Virus record (IMG/VR): IMGVR_UViG_3300042564_000653
Span: 1 to 46,908 of that record
Strand: one strand, 5' to 3'
Length of the DNA stretch: 46,908 nt
Source of the DNA: a virus
Both the position numbers and the translations under genes were made by a program. Under the pieces are notes generated by a model. It did no database searches and was not told where the DNA came from. It saw only the letters and a list, made by a program, of their open reading frames with translations. Within the stretch, counting starts at the first letter, position 1, and each line of letters opens with the position of its first letter. Below, one piece after another: positions 29,861 to 39,900 of the stretch.

Positions 29861-30356
29861 TAATTACCAAGAAGATTTATGTAACAGATTCTCGCTTGAA
29901 AGCGCATCGAATCAACAAGATTTTTATACGACAAAAGGAGAGGGGAATTTAATTAAGTTAAAGCAGTGGGCGTACATAGGTAAGATGGCTGAGTATGCTG
30001 TCTTTAATACGCTCATATCTTTCCCTGAGTACAAGATTGTGAGTCCACCTGACATAGTTATCTATGAAAAGAAAAGGAAGTCTCACGCGGCAGATATAGT
30101 AGCCGACGGAAAGCAAGTTCACGTTAAGTCTTTTATGAGTAAGGACGACAGGCTGGTATCCTGGCTTTTTTCTACTGAAGATAGATTGGTCGACAATCCA
30201 TCTGATGCAGATATTGTAGCGTTAGTAATCGTTACCTTGCCTAAGACTTTCGAAGCGTATTTTGTTCCTGCTAAGAATCTGGTAGGATTGTATGAGAAAC
30301 CAATTAACCCAACAACAGTAGCTCACGCTATTTACGAATCAACATTACTAAAATGA
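29826..30356 (+). CDS. PD-(D/E)XK nuclease-like protein, 176 aa
   Basis: GKMAEYAVFNTLI (Glu56), then PDIVIYEKKRKSHAADIVAD with Asp90 and QVHVKSF with Lys101 make an E...D...xVK active-site pattern of the restriction-endonuclease fold, with His99 in place of the usual second acidic residue. Possibly a structure-specific or sequence-specific nuclease for host DNA breakdown or phage recombination. Confidence 0.55.
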   Translation: MQLKKLKLIEPSNYQEDLCNRFSLESASNQQDFYTTKGEGNLIKLKQWAYIGKMAEYAVFNTLISFPEYKIVSPPDIVIYEKKRKSHAADIVADGKQVHVKSFMSKDDRLVSWLFSTEDRLVDNPSDADIVALVIVTLPKTFEAYFVPAKNLVGLYEKPINPTTVAHAIYESTLLK

Positions 30357-30499
30357 CAGCACTATTTGCATTTTTAATTCCATTTGCTATAGCAATGGTT
30401 ATAACCTACAACTGGGTTAAGGGTATAGAGTATATGCAAAATAATCATCCTGATTACAAAGGAGAAGATTTTTTAGGCGAGGATGAAGATACAAAGTAA
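30353..30499 (+). CDS. Small membrane protein, 48 aa
   Basis: ATG 30353 overlaps the preceding stop (ATGA). One N-terminal membrane helix (ALFAFLIPFAIAMVITYNW) and an acidic tail ending GEDEDTK. Last gene of the rightward block; its stop abuts the stop of the convergent gene. Confidence 0.5.
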   Translation: MTALFAFLIPFAIAMVITYNWVKGIEYMQNNHPDYKGEDFLGEDEDTK

Positions 30500-30766
30500 T
30501 TACTTTCCTCCTCTTGCGCGCTTGTCGCCAGGAGAATCTGATTTAGAGCCTCTGTTTACGGAGGCTTTTTTCATTACAATACCCTTGCTAGTATGAGATG
30601 CATCCTTTCCATCTCCGTTGCCGTATGTACCGCGTTCGCGATTAACCTTAACTAACTCCGCTCTCTTAGCGCGTTGCTCTGGTTTGCGATTAAACTCTTT
30701 ATTGTAGGCATCTTTCTTAGCCTTTGATTCGGGGTTAGCTGCGTAATACTTAGCTGATTTTTTCAT
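30500..30766 (-). CDS. Conserved basic phage protein, 88 aa
   Basis: Start set at the codon MKKSAKYYAANPES, with an alternative 4 codons upstream. Lys/Arg/Gly-rich; the order KSAKYYAANPE, NRKPEQRAKRAEL, GTYGNGDGKDASH and a final GDKRARGGK matches a small family found in many environmental phages, including cyanophages, of unknown role. It lies at the end of the virion operon, so it may be a DNA-associated virion protein. A terminator for the opposite strand lies within it. Confidence 0.6.
   Translation of the reverse strand: MKKSAKYYAANPESKAKKDAYNKEFNRKPEQRAKRAELVKVNRERGTYGNGDGKDASHTSKGIVMKKASVNRGSKSDSPGDKRARGGK
30547..30571 (+). terminator. Terminator of the rightward block, inside a convergent gene
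   Basis: On the plus strand, AGCCTC (30547-30552) pairs with GAGGCT (30561-30566) around an 8-base loop and is followed by six T. It lies ~50 bases after the last rightward stop, within the coding sequence of the leftward 88-aa gene. Confidence 0.75.
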
Positions 30767-31229
30767 CACTCTCAACATTATGTTTTGAAGCCACTAAGTT
30801 ACAAATTTTTATGAAGTAATCCTGGGAGTAGATATATTTCATATAGTTAACATCCTTGTGGACTATCTGTATATTCTCGCGCACATACCCCTGTGAATTA
30901 TCTATCCTGTCCAAAGATGCTGTGCCCTTAAAATCAATTGGGACACCAGACAAGGCACAGACTTTATTCTGCGCGATGTAGATGTCCCAAATGTCTTCTA
31001 TTGTTAACGTAAACTCGTAATCTCTTTGCTTAGCTCTTCTTGTTTTACTATTAAACCAAGCTACAGGTATCTCTTCGTAAGAGCCTTTGTGATTTCTTAA
31101 AAGGCTAGAGCAAGACCTGCAAGGAATGTTATTCTTGACCGACCTGTTTCTTTCCGACACCGCACTATACGCCAGTTCTTTTTGGCATACAGGGCAGTGT
31201 CGTTTATATGGTTTATCTGAGTTCAGAAT
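30750..31229 (-). CDS. HNH endonuclease with zinc ribbon, no ATG start, about 159 aa
   Basis: The C-terminal half (CALSGVPIDF, then SLDRIDNSQGYVRENIQIVH) is the beta-beta-alpha-metal HNH core of homing-type endonucleases. Upstream in the same frame are HCPVCQKEL and PCRSCSSLL, a four-Cys ribbon. The first Cys pair lies before the only common start codon (GTG at 31160), so true initiation is probably further up, at ATT (31229) or CTG (31226). These codons directly follow the TAA of the 544-aa virion gene, in its frame. Either a rare start with reinitiation, or stop readthrough. Likely a free-standing homing endonuclease. Confidence 0.65.
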   Translation of the reverse strand: MLNSDKPYKRHCPVCQKELAYSAVSERNRSVKNNIPCRSCSSLLRNHKGSYEEIPVAWFNSKTRRAKQRDYEFTLTIEDIWDIYIAQNKVCALSGVPIDFKGTASLDRIDNSQGYVRENIQIVHKDVNYMKYIYSQDYFIKICNLVASKHNVESDEKIS

Positions 31230-32864
31230 TTATCTTGTTTGAGATATGGAATTCCACCAATTGTTTGCCTCTTTCTTACTTGCTAAATCTTGAATCTCTT
31301 TTGCAACTTGCTCTTTAGTTCTTCTTCCTTTAGGGTCAGCAAATTGCTTAGTAGCATTTGTTGCAATTTTTCTATAAAAACCATTACCTAATGACTCTTC
31401 TCCTGCAACTGGATTGTAATCTCTGTTAAATCCTTGCCCCTCAGAGAACATATAAAGATTGTCAATATTGTCAAGTTCAGATATGTTTTTACCTATGAAT
31501 TTTTCTCTCTGGTCTGCAATTTTGTCTCCGTATCCCCAGATTGTATTGCCTATATCACCTGCTTTTCCTTGAAACCCTGCGTCCATAATCGTTCCATCTG
31601 GAGACACCATAAATGTGAAAGGCAATTGCTTTCCACTTAAAGGATGCTTGTCGGGGTATCTGTAGCCTGTCATTCCACCGCTTCTGCGATACGCATTAAC
31701 TACTCTATAAGGCTGAGTATAAGCGTACTGACTATTAGCGTCTTGTGCTTCATTCATTCCCTCTGGCAATTGTCCCTCTGGAGTTTCAGTGCCTAAAGAC
31801 TGCATTACTCTGTCAAAGTTTTCGTCATCAATACTTTGCTGACTTCTCTTATTAGCAGGCGCATTTTGAATATAAGTAGATTCTGGAGCCATCCCTAACA
31901 TACTTGTAGTAGATTGTCCACGCTGAGGGGCTACAACTTGACCCTGACCTTGTCCACCTTGGATTACAACTTGTCCTTGTCCTTTAGCGCTCTTCTTCCC
32001 TTTAGTTAGGAATACTGCTTCTGCTGGGACATTTCCGCCTCCGCCAGTTACTCTGATAGAGCCTGTCGCTTTCTTGTTGTTTCCTCCTTGAGAGCTACCT
32101 GAAATACCACTACCTTTTACAGCAATTCTACCTGTTGGACTTCCTTGTACTGGAACACTCATTCTCATACTACCACTTCCATTGGATGGCAACAAGTCAA
32201 TCTTGTTTTCGTATGGAGTAGAAACAGTGCCATATTTTTCTAATCTAAGCTTCTGGTCTTCTTTGCTTAACTGAGCCCAAGGTGTGATTGCAATTGGGTC
32301 ATATATAGGAACTGTACTAGTGTTCATACCCGCAGGACTATCAGACACTCTTATTTGTTGCGGCTCGATTCTAGGGTCATAAACAGCATATGGTGCATTA
32401 AAATCTATATTTCCCCCCTCATACCCAGGTTGAAAATTTCTTCCTTGATAAACGTTGGGATTAATGAATCCGCTTTGGTCATTTTGGATATTTGCAATTT
32501 CTTGAGCATCGGTTATATCTTTGCCTCTTTTTGTTTTTGCAGTTTCCCCTGCAGCAATCCTGCCTTTTTCGGTAGCAACCCTCTTCTTAGTTGCCTCCGC
32601 AACTTGTTGAACTGGCGGAGCATATCTTTCCCTTTCCGCGGGGCTCATCCCACGATTCCACCCTAGCTGATTCTTAAAGGTAGTAGGATACGAATAAGCG
32701 GTATTATTAGGATTGTTGTAGAACTGCTTAAGCTGCGGATTACGCTGCTGTACTTGGTTTAACAAGAATGTACTGTCTGCAGCCGTAGCTCTTGGAGGTG
32801 GCGCTTGCTGAGTTGTCTTTGGGTCAACTCTCTGATTTAATAAATCTGATAAATTAGATAACAT
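31230..32864 (-). CDS. Putative internal virion protein, 544 aa
   Basis: Low-complexity, Gln/Gly/Ser/Pro-rich throughout, including a GQGQ-type stretch (QVVIQGGQGQGQVVAPQRGQ), with a helical N-terminus (LSNLSDLLNQRVDPKT). Such proteins at the end of podovirus virion operons are often injected or internal proteins. No catalytic motif seen. Its TAA is followed in frame by the HNH nuclease. Confidence 0.5.
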   Translation of the reverse strand: MLSNLSDLLNQRVDPKTTQQAPPPRATAADSTFLLNQVQQRNPQLKQFYNNPNNTAYSYPTTFKNQLGWNRGMSPAERERYAPPVQQVAEATKKRVATEKGRIAAGETAKTKRGKDITDAQEIANIQNDQSGFINPNVYQGRNFQPGYEGGNIDFNAPYAVYDPRIEPQQIRVSDSPAGMNTSTVPIYDPIAITPWAQLSKEDQKLRLEKYGTVSTPYENKIDLLPSNGSGSMRMSVPVQGSPTGRIAVKGSGISGSSQGGNNKKATGSIRVTGGGGNVPAEAVFLTKGKKSAKGQGQVVIQGGQGQGQVVAPQRGQSTTSMLGMAPESTYIQNAPANKRSQQSIDDENFDRVMQSLGTETPEGQLPEGMNEAQDANSQYAYTQPYRVVNAYRRSGGMTGYRYPDKHPLSGKQLPFTFMVSPDGTIMDAGFQGKAGDIGNTIWGYGDKIADQREKFIGKNISELDNIDNLYMFSEGQGFNRDYNPVAGEESLGNGFYRKIATNATKQFADPKGRRTKEQVAKEIQDLASKKEANNWWNSISQTR

Positions 32865-32866
32865 AA

Positions 32867-33178
32867 TTAAGAACCTTTAACCCATTTTTTAGATGGAGAT
32901 GATGTTTTACTTGGAGACCATTTTACTTTGTTTGCCCAATATGCTGCACTCATTTTCCCCTTAGCAATGTTCTTTGCGTGACGAGATTTGAATGCCTCAC
33001 GTTGACCTACTGTTTGATTAGTTTTAACGCCTGCTTGTCCAAAGCGAATGAGTTTAACTTGGTCTCCGTCTTTTGCTAAGACAATGTGAGACTTGCCGTT
33101 ATGCGTACTTCTCTTAGGCTTATTAACTCCTTGTAATCCGTACTTCTCTAGCTTGTTCTTTATAGCGTCGTTAATCAT
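32867..33178 (-). CDS. Conserved small basic phage protein, 103 aa
   Basis: The sequence GKSHIVLAKDGDQVKLIRFG then AFKSRHAKNIAKGKMSAAYW and ANKVKW is the hallmark of a small family, I believe DUF6321, found in many marine and freshwater phages, usually near structural genes. Highly basic. Function unknown. Start overlaps the stop of the next gene upstream (ATGA). Confidence 0.65.
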   Translation of the reverse strand: MINDAIKNKLEKYGLQGVNKPKRSTHNGKSHIVLAKDGDQVKLIRFGQAGVKTNQTVGQREAFKSRHAKNIAKGKMSAAYWANKVKWSPSKTSSPSKKWVKGS

Positions 33179-33321
33179 TTCTTTTTAGCTGTTTTAGCCG
33201 CTTGCTTAAACTGTTTAGCTGTAGGCGCACCTTTAGCTCCTGGAGTTCTCATTTTTTCTCCAGAACCAGCTTCAATTCGTTTCCGCTTAGCGTGAATATT
33301 AGCGTATAGCCCATTCTTCAT
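33175..33321 (-). CDS. Small basic phage protein, 48 aa
   Basis: ATG at 33321 (MKNGLYANIHAKRKRIEAGS), then GEKMRTPGAKGAPTAKQFKQ and a Lys/Ala tail. Very similar small proteins accompany the 103-aa family in environmental phages. Likely a virion DNA-binding or head protein; unknown. Confidence 0.6.
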   Translation of the reverse strand: MKNGLYANIHAKRKRIEAGSGEKMRTPGAKGAPTAKQFKQAAKTAKKK

Positions 33322-33322
33322 A

Positions 33323-33808
33323 TTACTTAAATGTTAGGCGGTATAATGTTTGTTCTGTTAGCGCTTTAATTTCATCTAAGATATTCAATAAAGCTGAATT
33401 ACCAATTACTGTCATTCTAGCTTCTCCTGAGATATACTCCTTAAACGAAGTCATAAATGCAACTGGTGCATCCATTGTGTATGGCTTAACTTCCATATCG
33501 CAACCAACCATAATACGACCATAACATCCTTGATATGATTCGATGAATTTATCCATCAAACCATTGAAGTCATCATAGAATTCTCCTAATGCTTCGTGCT
33601 CTGCAAAAGAGGAAGTTTGCCAATGGAAAACTTTTGCCTGCGCAGATGCTTCTAACATCTCGCATAACAACTCTTCTTGTGGAGATTCGCCTGATTCTTT
33701 CTCGCCTGCTGGCATAGAATAATCGCTCATTAATTTAGAGAAAGCTTGCTTCTGAGCTCCCATCTTTTGCACTTCTATTAAACTTGCCATAATCGCTTCT
33801 TTATCCAA
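33323..33808 (-). CDS. Dps/ferritin-like protein, 161 aa
   Basis: Four-helix pattern with FHWQTSSFAEHEALGEFYDD (His62, His71, Glu76, Asp79/80) and FNGLMDKFIESYQG (Asp86), the Dps-type ferroxidase spacing of HW-x7-H-x7-D. I believe this matches DUF5856-type phage proteins. Bacterial Dps binds iron and DNA. A copy embedded in the virion operon suggests it is packaged or acts late. A second start (ATG at codon 7) is possible. Confidence 0.6.
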   Translation of the reverse strand: MDKEAIMASLIEVQKMGAQKQAFSKLMSDYSMPAGEKESGESPQEELLCEMLEASAQAKVFHWQTSSFAEHEALGEFYDDFNGLMDKFIESYQGCYGRIMVGCDMEVKPYTMDAPVAFMTSFKEYISGEARMTVIGNSALLNILDEIKALTEQTLYRLTFK

Positions 33809-33819
33809 TAAAGTTAATA

Positions 33820-33966
33820 CTATTTTTTCTTATTAGCAGCCATATGTTTGAACATCTCGACTTGCTTTTCTCTTTTAACAATACCTGCTTTAGTTTTAGC
33901 AGTTCCAAGGTTTTTACCAGTTGTTTTGGAGACTAACTTGTAGCCTCCTTTAACTTTCTTTATCAT
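33820..33966 (-). CDS. Small basic phage protein, 48 aa
   Basis: ATG at 33966 (MIKKVKGGYKLVSKTTGKNL), then GTAKTKAGIVKREKQVEMF and KHMAANKKK. It belongs to a small conserved type seen near other basic virion-operon proteins in environmental phages. Role unknown. Confidence 0.6.
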   Translation of the reverse strand: MIKKVKGGYKLVSKTTGKNLGTAKTKAGIVKREKQVEMFKHMAANKKK

Positions 33967-36900
33967 TATTTCTTCTCTATAAGTTTATTATACTCAAGAC
34001 TCATTAATCCAATGTCTTTCTTAGAAACACCCAGTACAGAAGCTTTACCCATAGTTTCAGTAGCCTTTTTCTTATCATTACCAAACATATAATAAAGCAT
34101 CTCGGCTTGTCCTTTAGGAGTTTGAGTTACCTTAATAATTGCAGCTTCATCGTATGCCTCTGGGGTTACTACATTCTTTTTAATTGATTTAATAGCAATG
34201 CTTTTTGCAGTCTCTAAAACATCAATTGTTCCAACAATGTCCTTGTTGTTCTTGTATTCAGGTAAAACTTCCTTTGATACTTTTTCCAAGAACTCTGACT
34301 CGCTTTTTGAGGCAGTTCTTAAGTCTTGTAGCTTAATCTGAAGCTCCCTTTCTTGAGTAAGGTATTTACGAGAAACCTCATTAGCTTCTTTGTATTTAGC
34401 TTGTAAATCCTTATTGTAAGAGTAGTTCACATCAGAAGAAACGCTTATTCTATTACCTGTTAAACCTTTTAGCATCATCGGAATGTTTGTTACACTCTTC
34501 TCTCCTCTGATAGTAGGGCTCTTCTCTTGCGTCATTGCCGCAGCAACATCACTTGTAATAGCATAAACTGATTGAATCAACATATGATTTCCTGTCGTGA
34601 ATGTCTCCACAAAAGCTTGTGTTCTTACAGGAGATAATCCAGTTTTGCCAATTGCTTTGTAAACATAAGGAACATTCTTGTTTTCTAATCCCTCTGCTCC
34701 AGTTTCCCCTTGCTTATCTTCGTATGTTAACAAGTCTTGTCCACGATACGGGTCATAACCTGTAATGGTCTTGAATGCTGCAGCCATCCAAAGTTTACGA
34801 GAAATTGTTAATCCCGCACTTTGTTTAACTTTTTGCAATGAAGTTCCAACAGGAATAGCAACTGGCAGTGCAGTATTTATAGCACCAATAAATGTATCAA
34901 CCTTATCTAGTCCAGAAGTTGCCTTTTGCTCAATACCGTGCAAAGAATAATATGTAGCCTCCGCTGCCTTTCTACTAGCAATCCAAACTGGAGCTATTGT
35001 AGGGTTGACTCTGATAGGAATAAAGTTCCACTGAATCTTATCGTTGCCAAACTTATCTTTAACAGTTGAGTAAGAGAAAGGAATCAAAATGTTTCTATCC
35101 TTATCATAATCCTTTACATTCTCCCAATCTTCTGGGTCTCCAACTAATCCCATAATAGACATTGCAGCTAATTGCCCAACAAATCCAGATGCAGCGATTT
35201 GAGTCGCTTTCCAAGCAAATTGCCTAGGGTTATCTGCAACATATTCCATTGCTGAACTAAATGCTGATATTGAAGATGTCAAGTAAGGCATATTCAACTT
35301 AGGAGTGTATGTACCTTTCTCAGCAAAGTCAGTGTATGCTCTAGCTTGCGCAACAGCAATCGTGTCTATCTCGTATTGCTCTCTCTCGTTTGGCTTTCTG
35401 CCATTCTCTTTTTCGAAGTCCTTAGTTAAGTTATTCTGAACCTCAGAGAATGCAGCCAAACGCATTGCAACCTCAGTCTTTAGGTTGAACTTAGTCAACA
35501 TCTTTGCAGCTCTTTTAAGCTTGCCATCAGGTTGCATTTGCTCCATTGGACCAATCTCTCCTGTCTCCTTGTACATCTTTCTTGTCTCAGAAGAGGTAGA
35601 TAGCATATCCATCATCAAACCAAGCTCAGTAGCTCGCTCTAATGTCTTTTCAATCATATCCTTATTCTTACCTCTGATGTCAATAAACTTAGCAGAGCGA
35701 ACTAACGCACGCATTGTAGATGACGCCAGGTTAGAATAGTTTTTACCTCCATCCCAGATGTCTGTGAATATAACTTGCTGAGCCATATCCATCTGAGTGT
35801 TACTGATAAAGAACAATGGATTATATCGCGTTGCAAAACCAGTTAAGATTCTATTACCAAGGTTCTCAGCATTAACCATACTCATAATAAACTTAGACTG
35901 AATAGCATCAGAATCAAATGTATTATTTAGGCTATACATCTTATTGTTAATCGAGTCTTCCATAAAGAAATACTTCGCGCGTCCGCCATCTTTGTAGCCT
36001 ACTAATGTGAAGCCTTTAGGTGCGTTCTTAACAACAACGTCTCCTTGTTCATTCTGTCTAATAACCTCGTTACCATTCTCATCTTTGTATGTTTCAACCT
36101 GAGCCTCTCTAAAATACTCGCTTTCTTTTCCTTGAGCAACAGTCGCATCAAACATAGCTTTCTTTAACTCATTCTTCTTGATGGCGCGCTTCATAATGTT
36201 GTACGAAGTTTGCATCAATAAAGGAGTATCCGTAATCATAACTTTTGTTGTACCGTCCTTAGACAATGAGCCAAATGCTTTATCTACAGCTGACTGATAC
36301 ATCACTTTATCGCCAGGAGAGAACTGCTCAAACGTTCTTTCTACAGTAGCTCTTAATGAATAGAAGTCATCTTTTAAATCATCGTAAACCTCTTTCGAAA
36401 TCATTCCTGCATCATAAGACTCCTTAAGAGCCATATTCCCAAACTCCTTGTATCCATCAATACGCTTAGACATCCTTGCAAATGCTTCATTTCCAAGGGC
36501 AGCCTTAATGCCATCAATGGTTTCTTGCGCAATCTGAGATGTCATCGGAACCTCTCTCTCAATTCCATTTACCTTAATTTTAACCGTACCGTGATTCAAA
36601 ATAGGGAACTTAGCTTTTGCTTTAGCTTCTATTTCTGCTTTCACTTTTTCAGTATAAGGCTTTCTTTTGTCCTCGGCAAGCTTACTATTCTTGTCGTTAA
36701 ACTCTTGAATTAATCGTTCAATTTCCTTTTTCTGTTTACCTAAGCGCTTTGCATCTAATTGAATCGTTCTTAAAGCATATCCCAATGAGTTAAATCGAGA
36801 CATACCAACCTCGTTAAGACCTTTGAAAATCTTTTCGTTTGCCTTATTAATAACCTGATTGATAGAAGCTGTCAACCCTCTTCTGTTGCGCAATAATGAA

Positions 36901-39900
36901 ACAACAAACGATTTCTTTCCAGCAGCTCTAGTCAAGATATTCTTAATCTTAACATCGCTATTAACGAATGCTTCAACTAAACTTTCCCAGGTAGTCTTTT
37001 GTCCTCTCTTTAGCTCCTCTGCTCTTTTCTTAGACTCTTCGCGAGATAATACAGTTAAGTCGTTTTCTTGGTCTGACAATGGCTTATTCTCTTCCTCTTC
37101 AGCCATCTGCTCATCTGTTGGAGGAACTGGTGGAACTGGAGGTTGAGATGGATTATTCTCCTCTCCTACATTTTCCGTAGTAGCTTGATTCGCGTTATTA
37201 TAATCGCGAAGCTCTTGCATTATTTCCTCGTACACGTCAGAATATTCTTTTTCTAAAGCACGAAGCCTATTAAAGAATTCATCATAAGTAGCACGGGATT
37301 TTTCTGGAGTAGATGTATTTTCTGCTGTTAATAATTCATCAACTGCAGCATTTCTTTTGCCATAATACTCTTTTTTCCTTGCAGCTCTGTTAGTATCCTC
37401 AGCTGTAGGCGCTTGCTCTGTTTTAGTATCCTCGGCAAACAAGTTATTTAATTCAGCTTTTTCTGATTCAGATAACCCAAAAGGCTCTAATAACTCAGGG
37501 TGGTCTTCGATGTTAGCTAAGTAGTTTTCAGTCTCTTCTAACGCAGAATCCCAGGCTTCCTGGTAATCAGGATTTTCATTAATGAATTGTTCGAATTCCT
37601 CTAACGTCATTCCTCTTTGCTCAGCTTCGAACATCATCTGCTCTTGCTCAAAGTTTTGGTCGACAGCTAATGCTTGCTTATTGCTTACATTATTCTTTTG
37701 CAACAAATGAGTAGCCATCTGAGTCTTAGTATAGAATCTACTAACAACAGACTCTACTGCATCTAAGAAATCTTGCTCTGCACCATCTTTCGCACCAGAT
37801 TCTTCCCATAGTCTCTGCGCAATAGCATCCATTGATAAGCCGCCGTCTTTTTCTTCTGCGGATATTGCTTTTCTGCTTTGTATCTCCGAGGCAATAGGAA
37901 CGTTTCCTCCTTGTTTTGATTTAGAAAAAAAGCTCTGTAATGTTTTTAGCTTTCCTCCTAAAGAACTTTCTGGATTAGACCTCATTACCTTTCCTCCTGC
38001 TGCAAAGAATTTAATAACTGCAGCTTCAGCAGAATTGTCCTCTACCTCTAATGCTCTTTCGTGAATTCTGCCTTTAGGCTTTACAGGCTTACTTCTTTCA
38101 GGAACTACTTCTGTTTTGTTTTCTGTAGATTCTGATTGAGCAAGCTGCGAAACAGCGTCGTCGATAGCTCCTTTTTGATTTTCAGTAACTCCGCTTTCCG
38201 TCGCGGGGATATTTTCTGTTTTTCCATTTTCTTGTTTTGTGTTATCTAATTCAGTTTGAGATTCTTGAGCTACAAAAGGAGTTAACTCCGAAGTGTTGAC
38301 TTCCTGGTCAAGACCACTAAGCTTTGCCTGCTGTCCATTATAAGAGACACTCTCAACAGTATGCTTATTGCCATTGAATAGAACCTCTTGCTTTTCATTA
38401 GATACGTTCCAGTTTCTAAGCTTACCGTTATAGGCATCCATATCAAATGCGCCATTCTTATTGATGTCGCTTTTCGCCTCATTCATTAAATTGATTAAGC
38501 GCAAATCTTTAGATACAGATTCTTTTGCAGCTACAGCCTCTAATGCAAATGCCTCTCTAGTCTTTTCGTCAGGCAGAGTCATTTTAATACGGTCAATTAA
38601 TTTATCAAAAGAGATAAAGTTAGACGTGCCTATAATGTCTGAAATTGCATTATTAATGCTTTGAGTTATGCCGCCTTTACTTTGGTTGTTTTGCTCATAA
38701 GCTCGCGCAATAGATGCTGGAACGTTTGCTATAATGATAGGAACACCCTCTGCAGTAACTGGAACATCTGATATAAAAGGCGTAAATTCATCTGGAACAT
38801 TTTCTCTTATATCATATCGCATATGAACAAGATTGTTATTTTCAATATCATTCTTGACGTCTGATTCGTTAGCCTGTACAGTAGGAGTAAGTCTATCTAC
38901 AAATGTATCAGATACTCTTCTTACGGCATTAGGGATATGAGAGTTCTCTATCTCAAACTTAGAGAATCGAGTAAACGAATCTGCCTTAGAATTTTGAGAA
39001 TAAGACTGAACGTCTGTAACAATATTGCCTAGGTTAAATAATGCTTGCTGATGCTGCTGCGGAGTCATCTTATTTGACGCAAGTGCATCATTGATACCTT
39101 TCTCTATTTGAGCCGCAGATTCTTGAACTTGAGTCGCTCCCCCTGCATCGTATGCGTTCTGAATAGAAGAATAGACTGTAGGAGAAAATGCTCTTGAACC
39201 AGTGAATCTGGCTCCCATACCACCGCTAAGACCTCCGTAGAATGAGGCGTTTAATGCTCCATAGAAAGTTTTTGATGAGCCTGTGTCTGCATCATATAGC
39301 TGCAATTTAGCATTGTCATCATTATCATTCTTAGCTTTTTGATAGTTATCAAATAATGTTTTAATGCCCTCGTCTGCATAAGTCTGACCAAATTCATCTA
39401 ATGCTTCAAATCCAACACCTTTTCCTATTTGAGCTAAACCCTCTTTAGAAAATGTCTTTATGCTCCTAGAGACCATCTCGTCGAAAGCTTCTCTGCCTAA
39501 GCCTTTTTTAGACAATTGTTCTAGCGCTTCTTTTGTCCCCATCTTAATAGCCTGCTTTCCAGCAATCTTTTCAATTGCCATTTCTGCTCCTAAGAATTTG
39601 TCTAATAAGGTCTCTGCTCCTGCACGAACGGCGCTTTCATTCAAGGCTCTATCTGATGAAATACCTTGTCTACGAGCTTCCTGATAGTTCTTTTCTGTAT
39701 TAGCAAAGTAATTGATAGCCAATCCAGTTCCTCCTCCAAAAATGTTTAATCCTAACTGAGCAATACCATCTCCGATTTGATAACCAGCAGCTTCGGCATC
39801 TGGAATTCTCATTCCCTTGTCTGTAAATACATCAGATTTGCCTTTTGTTTCTGCCTTAATTGCGTCAAGCCCAGATAGTATTTTATCTGCCGCGATAGTC

